DNA of 64,000 nucleotides from contig NC_069093.1 of assembly GCF_947172395.1 (NCBI RefSeq), positions 4,995,561-5,059,560 of the forward strand. The letters run 5' to 3'. The DNA comes from Bicyclus anynana. Taxonomy: Eukaryota; Arthropoda; Insecta; Lepidoptera; Nymphalidae. The position numbers and the translations under genes are program-made. Each line of letters opens with the position of its first letter. Positions within the stretch are counted from its first letter, which is position 1. The notes beneath the pieces were generated by a model that saw only the letters and a program-made list of their open reading frames with translations, searched no databases and was not told the origin of the DNA. Shown one piece after another: positions 1 through 9,454 of the stretch.

Positions 1-64
1 TACTCGCGCCGGTGTCGCTGCTGCCCGACACCGGCCTGAGGCATTTCGTAATCTAGCCTGTGGG

Positions 65-121
65 AATGGATATACCGCCATTCGTCGGCTCTGGCGACCG
101 ACGAATGGCGGTATATCCATT
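65..121. repeat. Perfect 24-bp inverted repeat with 9-nt loop
   Basis: Arms 65-88 and 98-121 are exact reverse complements (arm core GATATACCGCCATTCGTCGG) around a 9-base spacer. It lies in the YARS2 intron just before the exon at 231. The stretch 1-60 is GC-rich and I recognise nothing in it. Confidence 0.85.
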
Positions 122-230
122 ATATGTATAATATGATTATATTATATGAATATGTGGGTTTCAGGTAATATGCAAAAAATATGTATTTTTAGACTTTTGT
201 ATACTGACTTAAATAGAAGCCTTTTTCTAG

Positions 231-309
231 ATAGGTGGAAGCGATCAAATGGGTAACATAAGTGCTGGACATGAACTGATCAGTAGGACTGCAAAACAAA
301 GCGTATATG
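231..309 (+). CDS. YARS2: YARS2 internal exon (catalytic core, GGSDQMGN)
   Basis: The acceptor ctag ends at 230 and the donor gtaagt starts at 310. It encodes the GGSDQMGN segment of bacterial-type TyrRS and ends after the first base of a Gly codon. Confidence 0.9.
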
Positions 310-3300
310 GTAAGTATAAGTATGTATTAACTGTAAGTTATATTGTTATTGCTTTTTTTCATGTCATCATGTATGTAATTGTGTTGGAGTATGGAATTAC
401 TGATACTTTATCAAGCCCATGTTCAGCTGTCTAATTCAGACTGACCAGCAACAATAATGTCAGCCTTCCCTGTCTCTGTCGTCAGCGTGAAACCCTACTG
501 CTACCCTACCCTACCATACAGGCGATGAGTAGGGTCTCAATCCTACCTTTACCCTACCCCTATCCTACTCCTACCATACCCAAAAATGGAGTAACTTCTC
601 CTGTTTTCCCAATATTTTCCTTCACTGCTCCTATCCTATCCTATTGATCCTAACGTGATGAAAAGTATACAATAGGAGTATGAAGAATTATTTTGTACCA
701 AGTTTTGTTAAAATCCGTTCAGTAGTTTTTGTTTCTATAACAAACATACAGACAGACAGACAAAAATTTTACTGATTGCATTTTTGACAATCGATCACTA
801 ATCACCCCCCGATAGTTATTTTCGAAATATATTTAATGTACAGAATTGATCTCTCTACAGATTTATTATAAGTATAAATTGACGCGTATTGCTAACTGCA
901 TCTGTTTTGCTCCCCTTTGCTATGGCTATAAAGGCTTTGTGGTCATACCTATGGTTATGTGGTGTATCTATAAACCTATAATTTTTTTAATTCATATTTT
1001 TAATCATTTTAGGTCTAACATTACCATTAGTGACAACAGAAGAAGGTGACAAGCTCGGCAAATCAGCAGGCAACGCTATATGGTTAGACAGCACAAAAAC
1101 AAGTCCGTACAGTCTGTATCAATATTTCATCAGAACAAAAGACTCGGATGTAGAGAAGTTGCTCAAGCTATTCACATTCTACAGTTTGGGGGAAATAAAG
1201 GATATAATGTATAAACATAAACTGCATCCAGATCAGAGGTATCCGCAGCAGTGTTTGGCTGAACAGTTAACCACCTTGGTTCATGGAGGTAATTTAACTT
1301 TATGTCTATTTATGTTAAATGAATGCTTGTAAAATTTTTCTTTATTTTTGTTAACTGTAAAATGTATTTTTTTATGTAAACTGATTTGACGGCCTCCGTG
1401 GCGCAGTGGTATGCGCGGTGGATTTACAAGACGGAGGTCCTGGATTCGATCCCCGGCTGGGTCGATTGAGGTTTTCTTAATTGGTCCAGGTCTGGCTGGT
1501 GGGAGGCTGCGGCCGTGGCTAGTTACCACCGACAAAGACATACCGTATGTACGTTCCAAGCGATTTAGCGTTCCGGTACGATGTCGTGTAGAAACCGAAA
1601 GGGGTGTGGATATTCATCCTCCTCCTAACATGTTTGCCCGCTTCCATCTTAGACTCCATCATCACTGACCATCAGGTGTGATTGTAGTAATAAAAAAATG
1701 TATTTTTTAAACGGATTTTAATACGGAAATACACATGCCGTGTCTAATTAAATTTGATTGTACAGAGCCTTGTATTTGTATTTTTTTTTAGATTGTAATT
1801 ATGTAAATACTGTGACAATCACTAGTGAACCAAATAAATAAATAAATAAAAATACTCTTTTGATGTGATGTATGGAGAAAGCCAAAGAGCCAGTTATGCT
1901 GTCTATACTTCCATCATCATCATCTTTATCAATCCATATTCGGCTCACTGCTGAGCTCAAGTCTCCTCTCAGTATGGTTGAGCCAGAATCGCTGGCCTAA
2001 TGCAGATTGGCCGACTTCACACACGTGGAAAATTAAGAAAATTCAATCATGCAGGTGTGCATGCATCACGATGTTTTTCCTTCACCGTTTGAGATACGTG
2101 ACATTTAATTTCTTAAAATGCACAGAACTGAAAAGTTGGAGGTGCATGCTGGACCGCATAGATGATACATTATATATCTGGACCGGATTCGAACTTACTC
2201 CCTCCGAATTGAAGGATAATCGTATCATATTATACTGAAAAATATATTAATGATTCCATTTTTATGAATACCTTATGAATACCTTACCTACTTACATTTT
2301 TTTTTATGTCCGATTAAAACTTTTTGACCACCAATTATGTACCTAAGTTACATATAAATTACTAGCTGACGTCGCGCGGTTTCACACGAGTGGTTTCCGT
2401 TTCCGTAGAAATACGGGAATAATATTAGCATATAGCTTTCCTTGTCAAATGGGCTATCTAAAACTGAAAGAATTTTTCAAATCGGACCAGTAGTTCCTGA
2501 GATTAGCGCGTTCAACCAAACAAACTCTTTAGCTTTATAATATTATTATAGACTAGCGGACGCCCGCGACTTCGTCCGCGTGAAAGTCGTTGTAAACTTT
2601 CAACTACCCCTACCCTAACCTACCTCTACCCTACCCCTACCCTACCCTATCCCAACCCTACCCCTACCCTACCCTACCCTGCCCCTGCCCTACCCTACCC
2701 TACCTCTACCCTACTCATTAAGGCTGCACTTTTTTATTTATTCCTCCCACCGCGAGTCGGGTCGAGCGCGGCAACCGTTACACAAAAATAATCCTTACAG
2801 CATGAATTAGTATTCACGCGCGATGGCTTAGCGTATTTCATGTATAACTTTGGTGTTTCTTTACCGATTTTTATGATTCTTTTTTTATTGAATAGGTAAT
2901 AATGTTAACTTTCTTATTAGTGATGAGTGATGACTGTTATAAACATAAGAGTAGACAAATATAATTAGAAAGCTCCGAACTGCTAAGCTATCGGGAGTTA
3001 CACGTGTTATTGTGAGTCAACCATAAAAGATAGACATATATATGCTGTTGTGTTTTTATAGATAATTTTAAGGAGAACATTTCCGTCATACATGATTTCT
3101 ATGTAGCTTTAACCATTAAGGCTGTACACGCGACGGAATCTTGAAAAATTGAGTAACTTCTCCCGTTTTCTCAACATTTCTCTTCACTGCTCTGCTCCTA
3201 TTGATGGTAGCGTAATGAAAAGTATACTATAACCTGCCCAGGAGTATGTTGAATAATTGTACCAAGTTTCGTTAAAATCCGTCCAGTAGTTTTTGTTTCT

Positions 3301-4748
3301 ATAAAGAACATACAGACAGACAGACAGACAGACAAAAATTTTACTGATTGCATTTTTGGCATCAGTATCGATCACTAATCACCCCCTGATAGTTATTTTG
3401 GAAATATATTTCATGTACAGAATTGACCTCTCTACAGATTTATTATAAGTATAGATATCGTCGGTCTAGATGTGATAGCTCGTAAGTGCAAACTGACTAA
3501 CTTTACAGGAGAGACAAGAAACATCTTTTAGGTATCACTAAAAGTCGTTTTATGCGACCAAAAACGTTTTTTAATGTACGTACTACAAGATATTTACGGG
3601 CTACCACCGGTAAAGCTGTTTGAAGCTTTCTGCATCAAAATCAATTTTTACCAAAAATTGTTAGTTACGAGGTATCACATCTTTTTATTTATTATTTATG
3701 TAGTATATATTATTTATTTTTTTAGTTGTAATATATTATGTAATACATATGTAAATTTTAATATTATATTTATGTATATATTATATTATATTTATTTATT
3801 TAATTATTTATATATATGTAATTACATATATTGTATTGCACCTTCCCGCTCTTTCTTCGCAAGTTCTCCCGTCAGGGGTTGCCTGGTAGAGATTACTTTT
3901 AGTAATAAGGCCGCCTTTGCATGCTAAGTTTAATTTATCTTTTTATTGTTTTATTTTATAACTAGCGGACGCCCGCGACTTCGTCCGCGTGAAAGTCGTT
4001 GTAAACTTTCAACTACCCCTACCCTACCACTACCCTACCCTTACCCTACCCTACCCCTGCCCTACATAGGGGTACCTACCCTACCCTACCCTACCCTACC
4101 CCTACCCTACACTACCCCTACCCTACCCTACCCTACCCCTACCCTACTAATTAAGGCTGCACTTCTTTATTTATTCCCCCCCCCCCCGCGAGTCGCGTCG
4201 AGCGCGGCAACCGTTACACAAAAATAATCCATATAGCATGAATTAGTATGCACGCGCGATGGCTTAGCGTATTTCTTGTATAACTTTGGTGTTTCTTTAC
4301 CGATTTTTATGATTCTTTTTTTATTGAATAGGTAATAATGTTAACTTTTTTAGTTAGGGATGAGTGATGAGTGTTAGAAACATAAGAGTAGACAAATTTA
4401 ATTAGAAAGCTCCGAACTGCTAAGCTATCGGGAGTTACACGTGCTATTGTGAGTCAACCATAAAAGATAGACATATATATGCTGTTGTGTTTTTATAGAT
4501 CATTTTAAGGAGAACATTTCCGTCATACATGATTTCTATGTAGCTTTAACCATTAAGGCTGTACACGCAACGGAAACTTAAAAAATTGAGTAACTTCTCC
4601 CGTTTTCTCAACATTTCTCTTCACTGCTCTGCTCCTATTGATCGTAGCGTAATGAAAAGTATACTATAACCTGCCCAGGAGTATGACGAATAATTGTACC
4701 AAGTTTCGTTAAAATCCGTCTAGTAGTTTTTGTTTCTATAAAGAACAT

Positions 4749-4801
<53 letters not shown>

Positions 4802-5928
4802 AATTTTACTGATTGCATTTTTGGCATGAGTATCGATCACTAATCACCCCCTGATAGTTATTTTGGAAATATATTTCATGTACAGAATTGACCTCTCTAC
4901 AGATTTATTATAAGTATAGATTGTATTTTTGTGTGCAATAAAGTATTTCTTCTTCTTCTTCTTCACATCTAGACCGAGGATATAAATTATATTGAATACG
5001 TTGTTTGTTTACAGCGGAAGGTTTATCCATGGCGTTGAAAGCAACCGAAGCTATATACAGCAAAGACGTGAAGTCACTAGTGTCGTTGACTCAGAGCGAC
5101 CTGCAGCAAGTCTTCGAGGGAGCCAGCATTGTCAACTTGTTGCTGTCGCCCGGTATCACGGTGTTAGAGCTGGGCTTGAGAGCGAAATGCTTCCCTACAG
5201 AAAGTGAGTTATAAAGACTGGAACTAGTCCGGCCGCTCAGAAATTGCGATATTGCCACCTGTCAATGTCACCTTTTTATATTTGTTAATTAATTGATTGC
5301 TAATAATTCTAGCCCAAAGTTAGTACGTTTATTGTAAATTGGCATATTTCTTAAATTTTTAATGTTATTACTCGTTATTAAGGTGAGATAAAAGATATTT
5401 AAATATCTTATTGACATGATATTTTCTCTCATTGACATTGACAAGTGTCAGAAACGCAATTTCTGAGCGGCCGTACTTTAGTAGTTTTTTTTGGAAAAGT
5501 TCTTTTACGCGCGGTCCATATAGGTTGTTTAAGGACTTTACAAATAGTGTCTGCAAACTCCATTTGTAAACAATGTACAGCTGTGTGGACCGGTTACATT
5601 ACAGTAGAATGGACTGGCAGAAATCGCCATCAAATGAAAAAGCGTTATATAGTTTGTATTATATGTAGTGGTTGAGTTAGTCTTGAGATTTGAGTGAGCA
5701 TTATGAACGAAATAATCTTTTGTTATGGTGTTGAATTAATTTCAAATTAATGTCTCTTTTCCAGGTGACGCTATGAGAATCATACAAGCTGGAGGTTTTT
5801 ACATTAACCACCAAAGGATCAAGAAAATAGACGAAGTTATCACAGAATCTGCACACATACTGCCCAATCTAATTTCGCTTTTGAGAGTTGGCAAACGCAA
5901 CTATTATATCGTAAAATGGCAAACATAA
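231..5928 (+). CDS. YARS2: Mitochondrial tyrosyl-tRNA synthetase, last four coding exons (5' part outside window)
   Basis: This class I aminoacyl-tRNA synthetase charges mitochondrial tRNA-Tyr with tyrosine in the matrix. Four exons join in frame: 231-309, 1013-1288, 5015-5203 and 5765-5928. Every internal junction is phase 1 and has AG/GT borders. The first exon reads IGGSDQMGNISAGHELISR, the part of the catalytic core that follows the tRNA-acceptor region. The second carries DKLGKSAG, the family's version of the KMSKS signature. The third is helical, and the last (AMRIIQAGGFYINHQRI) is the S4-like RNA-binding domain, ending at TAA 5926-5928. The N-terminal half (mitochondrial targeting, HIGH-like motif) must lie left of base 1. 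The short SINE-rich introns are described separately. Its 3' end faces the 3' end of the RhoGAP gene. Family assignment is strong; the mitochondrial rather than cytosolic form is inferred from the motif wording and the S4 end. Confidence 0.93.
310..1012 (+). other. YARS2 intron with a decayed GTCY-type MITE
   Basis: About 470-875 is a degenerate copy of the microsatellite-carrying MITE seen intact at 2552 and 3961: a (CCCTA)-like tract, the ACAGACAGACAGAC tract near 748, then the conserved tail CTCTCTACAGATTTATTATAAGTATA. The remainder is AT-rich with nothing recognisable. Confidence 0.7.
1013..1288 (+). CDS. YARS2: YARS2 internal exon (KLGKS motif)
   Basis: The acceptor ttttag ends at 1012 and the donor gtaatt starts at 1289. 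It contains LTLPLVTTEEGDKLGKSAG, the ATP-binding KMSKS-type loop, and ends after one base of a codon. Confidence 0.92.
1388..1699 (+). mobile_element. tRNA-derived SINE, family 1 (GCCTCCGTGGCGCAGTGG head)
   Basis: The head has Pol III promoter boxes: A-box-like TGGCGCAGTGG near 1399 and B box GGATTCGATCC near 1442. It is followed by the body GGTCCAGGTCTGGCTGGTGG and the tail ending ATCAGGTGTGATTGTAGT. Further copies lie at 14611, 20245 and 57747; headless copies lie at 19728 and 50883. Confidence 0.85.
1917..2215 (-). mobile_element. tRNA-derived SINE, family 2 (reverse), partly decayed
   Basis: The minus strand shows the body with TGCATTTTAAGAAATTAAAT and the end CGAATATGGATTGATAAAGA. The tRNA-like head is damaged. 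The same family occurs at 12434, 12604, 37651, 39710, 46640, 47433 and 56738. Confidence 0.75.
2364..2550 (-). mobile_element. Short interspersed element, 'GCTGAAGAGTTTGTTTG' family (reverse)
   Basis: On the minus strand it begins near TATAAAGCTAAAGAGTTTG and ends in ACCGCGCGACGTCAGCTAGT. Copies of the same family lie at 15267 (-), 21287 (+), 29885 (+), 30274 (-), 51283 (+) and 53018 (+). It abuts the MITE at 2552. Confidence 0.7.
2552..3456 (+). mobile_element. GTCY-microsatellite MITE, copy A
   Basis: It starts with ACTAGCGGACGCCCGCGAC, then a (CCCTA)n tract (about 2610-2715), a conserved middle, a (CAGA)n tract of about six units near 3310, and the tail CAGATTTATTATAAGTATAGAT. It is nearly identical by eye to copy B at 3961-4921. 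I recognise the layout as the lepidopteran elements reported to carry hitchhiking (GTCY)n microsatellites. Confidence 0.8.
3681..3960 (+). mobile_element. LINE 3' end, 5' part of an interrupted copy
   Basis: An AT-rich stretch runs into CACCTTCCCGCTCTTTCTTC and GGTAGAGATTACTTTTAGTAA, a wording I associate with a lepidopteran CR1/jockey-type LINE 3' untranslated region. It resumes at 4922 after the inserted MITE. A similar tail lies at 22940-23040. Confidence 0.6.
3961..4921 (+). mobile_element. GTCY-microsatellite MITE, copy B, inserted in a LINE tail
   Basis: It has the same head, (CCCTA)n tract (4015-4145), middle and tail as copy A. The (CAGA)n tract at about 4749-4798 has around 12 units, double that of copy A. 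Both flanks are parts of one LINE tail. Confidence 0.8.
4922..4967 (+). mobile_element. LINE 3' end, distal part with (CTT)n tail
   Basis: It reads GTGTGCAATAAAGTATTTCT followed by CTT repeats. This is the terminus, with AATAAA, of the LINE interrupted at 3960. Confidence 0.6.
5015..5203 (+). CDS. YARS2: YARS2 internal exon
   Basis: The acceptor tttacag ends at 5014 and the donor gtgagt starts at 5204. It encodes the helical linker from EGLSMALKATEAIY to LGLRAKCFPTE, joined in phase 1 on both sides. Confidence 0.9.
5230..5473. mobile_element. MITE in the last YARS2 intron
   Basis: Terminal arms 5230-5248 and 5455-5473 are exact 19-bp inverted repeats (CGGCCGCTCAGAAATTGCG). Similarity continues inward (TGTCAATGTCA against TGACATTGACA). 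The internal part is AT-rich and non-coding. Confidence 0.8.
5765..5928 (+). CDS. YARS2: YARS2 terminal exon (S4-like domain, stop)
   Basis: The acceptor ttccag ends at 5764 and the exon reads through to TAA at 5926-5928. It encodes the C-terminal S4-like RNA-binding fold (AGGFYINHQRIKKIDEVI). It was found by splice reasoning. Confidence 0.9.
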
Positions 5929-6129
5929 TTACTATTTAAAATCCACCAATCTATGTTGAAACAGTGTTGTGGGTTTAAGAGGTGCCCTCACTTGGGAGCT
6001 CAGACCAATTACCTTCTACTGGACTTCATCATGATGAATGAATGAATGAATGAAATATACTTTATTGTACACCAAAAATAATAATAACAGGCAAGAAATT
6101 AACTTAAAAACTAATGTACAATTGGCTCA

Positions 6130-6362
6130 TGATCTTCATTATCAGCCGATGGACGTCCACTGCTGGACATTGGTCTCTTGCATGGACTTCCAAACAAAAC
6201 GGTCTCGAGCCGCCAGCATCCAGCGGCTCTCTACAACCCGCTTCATGTCATCGGTCCACCTAGTGGGTGGTCGACAAACACTGCGCTTTCCGGTACGGGG
6301 TCGCCATTCCAGCACCTTGGGACCCCAACGTCCATCGGCTCTTCGATACTGGACTAGTATCA
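6130..6362 (-). mobile_element. RTE-type LINE ORF2 3' fragment
   Basis: The minus strand reads GRWGPKVLEWRPRTGKRS, then RPPTRWTDDMKRV and WKSMQETNVQQWTSIG, the familiar end of lepidopteran endonuclease-reverse transcriptase ORFs. It is 5'-truncated and has no catalytic domain. Related fragments lie near 40063 (+), 46804 (+), 53880, 54222, 54570 and 55720 (all -). Confidence 0.75.
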
Positions 6363-6620
6363 CACTCAAACTAACCAAAAATATTGTGTCGTTTTTTTGA
6401 GGTGGTTTGAGGTTTTGACGAAATAAACTCACACATCGAAAATATTTAACACTAATAAATATATCTTGTCTTTACACTACACATAACTGTAAATTATAAA
6501 TCGTACACACACGTGTAATTTTAACACAATGAAACATCGATTATATAGACTTGTTTATATAGATTGTATGAACAAGTTGTTAGATCATGGCCTATATAGT
6601 TTTGACAGAGAGGTAACCTC
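6355..6620. mobile_element. Partial copy (left end) of the long-TIR MITE family
   Basis: It resembles 24055-24310: it starts near GGACTAGTATCACACTCAAA and ends around AAACATCGATTATATAGAC. The right half is absent. Confidence 0.5.
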
Positions 6621-8402
6621 ATATTAGTACATTATGACATAAGTGCGGAATGTTGAAAATTACAGCCGAGGCGATATTGCAGCTCGAGCCGCAAGGCGAG
6701 AGCTATAGTAAGGAAGCAGAGGCTGTAATTATCTAAGCTCACGTATGTCATACGTTTTATAACACATTTGCGACTAAACACATTTTCTGAATATGAATTT
6801 GCATCTTTGCCTGTTTTCCATAAGATGACATTTTGATACGCTTGTCACTTTTGCTAAGATAGCGAAGGTTTTTTTTTAGAAAAATTCGCCAAAAACAGCC
6901 GGTATTACTAAAAAGTAAATTAATATTTTTGTGTTCCTGTTAATTATAAATGGTTGTCATTTATTATTAAAACGAAACAATAAATGTTTATTAACTATAT
7001 TTCATCTCACAAAGTTAATTCTTAAATGGTGAGCACTTTTCTGACATAATAACTCTTTGTTAAGATTTAAAAAAGTACCGTTCGTTTTTAGACGGATGAT
7101 AAAGGTTTTATATTACATTACGGCACATGTGCGTAAATAGATACATTACGATATTGAAATTGGTGATATAAGAGACACTTTACGAGCAAATGTTGTTATA
7201 AAACATATTTACTCAGGAGGTACCTAACTTCTAGCGAGGCAAGTCATATAGAAGGTAGTTTGTCTGAGCTTGGGAGAGATGCCATTGTGTTTTGCAAATA
7301 AAATAAAATACAATATAAATGTTTTGGTTTTTAATTTTATTATTACTTACAACAGAAGCTTGTATACTTGCAGTATAATAATTAATAAAATGCATATCAC
7401 ATAAAACATCGTAAACACTACATAACATACGTTAGCCTAGTTCAATATTCACTGCAACAGCGTGGCCGATACAGCTAATGCACTGTTAACACGAGTTACG
7501 AGGTCCATATTGACCTCGTACCGCAGCGAACGTGTTAAGTCGTAAATATTAAAAAAATATGGCTACTAGTTATACGTTTGTGCACTGCCCCGAATCTCCT
7601 AATATCACAAGGATTTACTGCAACATATTGCATCTAAAATTGTACAAAAACATTATAAAGCACGAACTATATAAATCGATCGCATAAAAAGCTAAATTGA
7701 CTCAATCTGATATGTCCTTAAGGAATAATGATATTGATTAGACAAAGAAAAAATAGCACTCGACGAATGTAAACATTGATTAGCGTTAATTTAAAATTAC
7801 TATACAATAATATTAATAAATGTGATCAATAGTACAAAAAAATAAATATGTCATCTGCAAAGTAAAATAAAACAAATTGTACAATACTAATGTACTCGCG
7901 TTATGTAAAAGTTCGGAAGCGATCTATTTAGTATCTAGCGTACATTACATAGAGGGCATCAGTCTTGCTCCGTCCCTAAGCGTCCGAGCGAGCGAATCGT
8001 AACGCTAGCCACTCACCTTCCGATAAACTCACATGCCTGCAGCGCTAACGATTTGACGTCCAGTAAAACTAATTGATGATGACTGTGATGAACTGATGTG
8101 CATTAGGAATGTTATGGATATGAAATTACGGATACGGATTGAATATGGGTAGGAATGATTATTATACCAGATACGGATACGGATACGAAATTATCCGGTA
8201 GTTTCGGATAATTTCGGTTACGGTTACTACATTTATAACGAATTTCAAAGTAAAATACCAATAGGAATTCGATAAATTCCGTAACACAACACTTTTGTTT
8301 GAAGTTTTCAAACCATTCGTCAATGTAAAATTGCTAGTTAGATACAATTACAAGTCAGTCATAAAGTATGTTATGACAACAGAGGGCCTAGTGACAGTTT
8401 GA

Positions 8403-8532
8403 TACTGTTACTATCGCGTTAGCGTAAACACGAATTTCTAAGGAATTGAAACAGCGCCATCTAGTGGCACTACTGCACAACTGTTTCAATTCCATATAAA
8501 TACGCGTTTACGTCGACGCGATAGTTACAGTA
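8403..8532. mobile_element. Fully palindromic MITE with CTCF-like centre
   Basis: The whole 130 bp folds on itself. The ends TACTGTTACTATCGCG and CGCGATAGTTACAGTA pair with one mismatch, and GAATTGAAACAG pairs with CTGTTTCAATTC. Flanks on both sides read TGA, a possible 3-bp target duplication. The centre contains GCGCCATCTAGTGG (8454-8467). Confidence 0.75.
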
Positions 8533-9025
8533 TGAAAATATTGAAAACTCCCACTAGGCACACAGAAGAAAACAAACAATGCACGCGGCTTGTGTGTCGG
8601 CTGCTCCAGGCCGATGACATCATGCAGATCGCGACCAACACACGATCAGTTTTATCAGACGTCAAGCCGTTAGCGCTGCAGGTATGGGTTTATCGGATGG
8701 CATGTGGCTGGCATTAGAGGAATTGCTTCCAATACCGCGCCGACGGAAAATGCTTCCGTGTGTTTTCACATTATACGACATACTACTAATTCCTGTATTA
8801 TGTAGAAAAGCTTTCGTTAGTCAAGATATCGACATCATAAGATGATATTTTTTAATTAATAATTTAGTTGACTGATACAGAAATCTGTTCATAAAATAAT
8901 AAAAATTCTGAGAGGGAGGGAGAGAGAAAAATTCGTCTCTCAAAATACATGCGGTAAAATATTTCAAGTTCCCGGAACTCAATAATATGATAAAAAATAG
9001 TGTGCATTCAGGACCATATACTGAT

Positions 9026-9146
9026 GCTACAGACCTTTAGTTTTAACTGTACAAACTGTACAGTTAATATGTCTGTGTGTAGACAACATTAAAGACTGTA
9101 ATTTGGATTACATAAAACTGTACAGTTAAAACTGAAGGTCTGTAGC
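9026..9146. repeat. Inverted repeat, 28-bp arms
   Basis: Arms 9026-9053 and 9119-9146 (GCTACAGACCTT...) are complementary with one mismatch. This is probably a small fold-back element in the RhoGAP 3' region. Confidence 0.75.
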
Positions 9147-9454
9147 TCTCATAATGAATATTATGTGAGCTAGCCTTACGTATCGAATAACGTGAAAACA
9201 CTTCACAGTGAGCAGTGGACGCGAGAATCAGTACTTCGGACTCCTGTACAGCTAACATGCGACCAACGACATAACTTGAGAAATAGACAACCGCAACCGG
9301 AAGTACCGCTATCTCATTCATTGCATTGCAGTCGAAAGAGATGAATAATGGGATAACTCCGCTGCCATTTCGACATTTTGTCTGTTTTTTTTTATCAGGA
9401 GACATGTCGTTGGTTGCACGCTAGGCCTACTGTAATACTAAAAGGCGGTTTGGA

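Larger units (their letters stand above)
5929..9454. other. Intergenic space between convergent YARS2 and RhoGAP genes
   Basis: It holds both 3' untranslated regions (ends not resolved), an ATGA microsatellite near 6033, an RTE-type LINE fragment (6130-6362), a MITE end (about 6355-6620), an imperfect inverted-repeat region at about 6740-7210, and palindromic elements at 8403-8532 and 9026-9146. I see no coding sequence; the short ORFs here match nothing I know. Confidence 0.6.

Noticed and set aside
1..60. Upstream YARS2 exon at the window start
   Set aside because: No frame gives a TyrRS-like peptide continuous with the exon at 231, and no donor fits; it was left as intron.
1388..1460. Functional tRNA gene
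   Set aside because: A and B boxes are present, but the same head with the same SINE body recurs six times, full or headless; no good acceptor stem closes the tRNA fold.
1411..1668. 85-codon plus-strand ORF
   Set aside because: It is the chance translation of the family 1 SINE and recurs wherever that SINE does.
3574..3927. 117-codon plus-strand ORF
   Set aside because: It is mostly Tyr/Ile/Phe from an AT-rich LINE 3' untranslated region.
2610..4145. (CCCTA)n tracts as interstitial telomeric repeats
   Set aside because: The insect telomere unit is TTAGG (CCTAA on the other strand); these tracts are CCCTA/CCTAC and sit at a fixed place inside copies of one MITE family.
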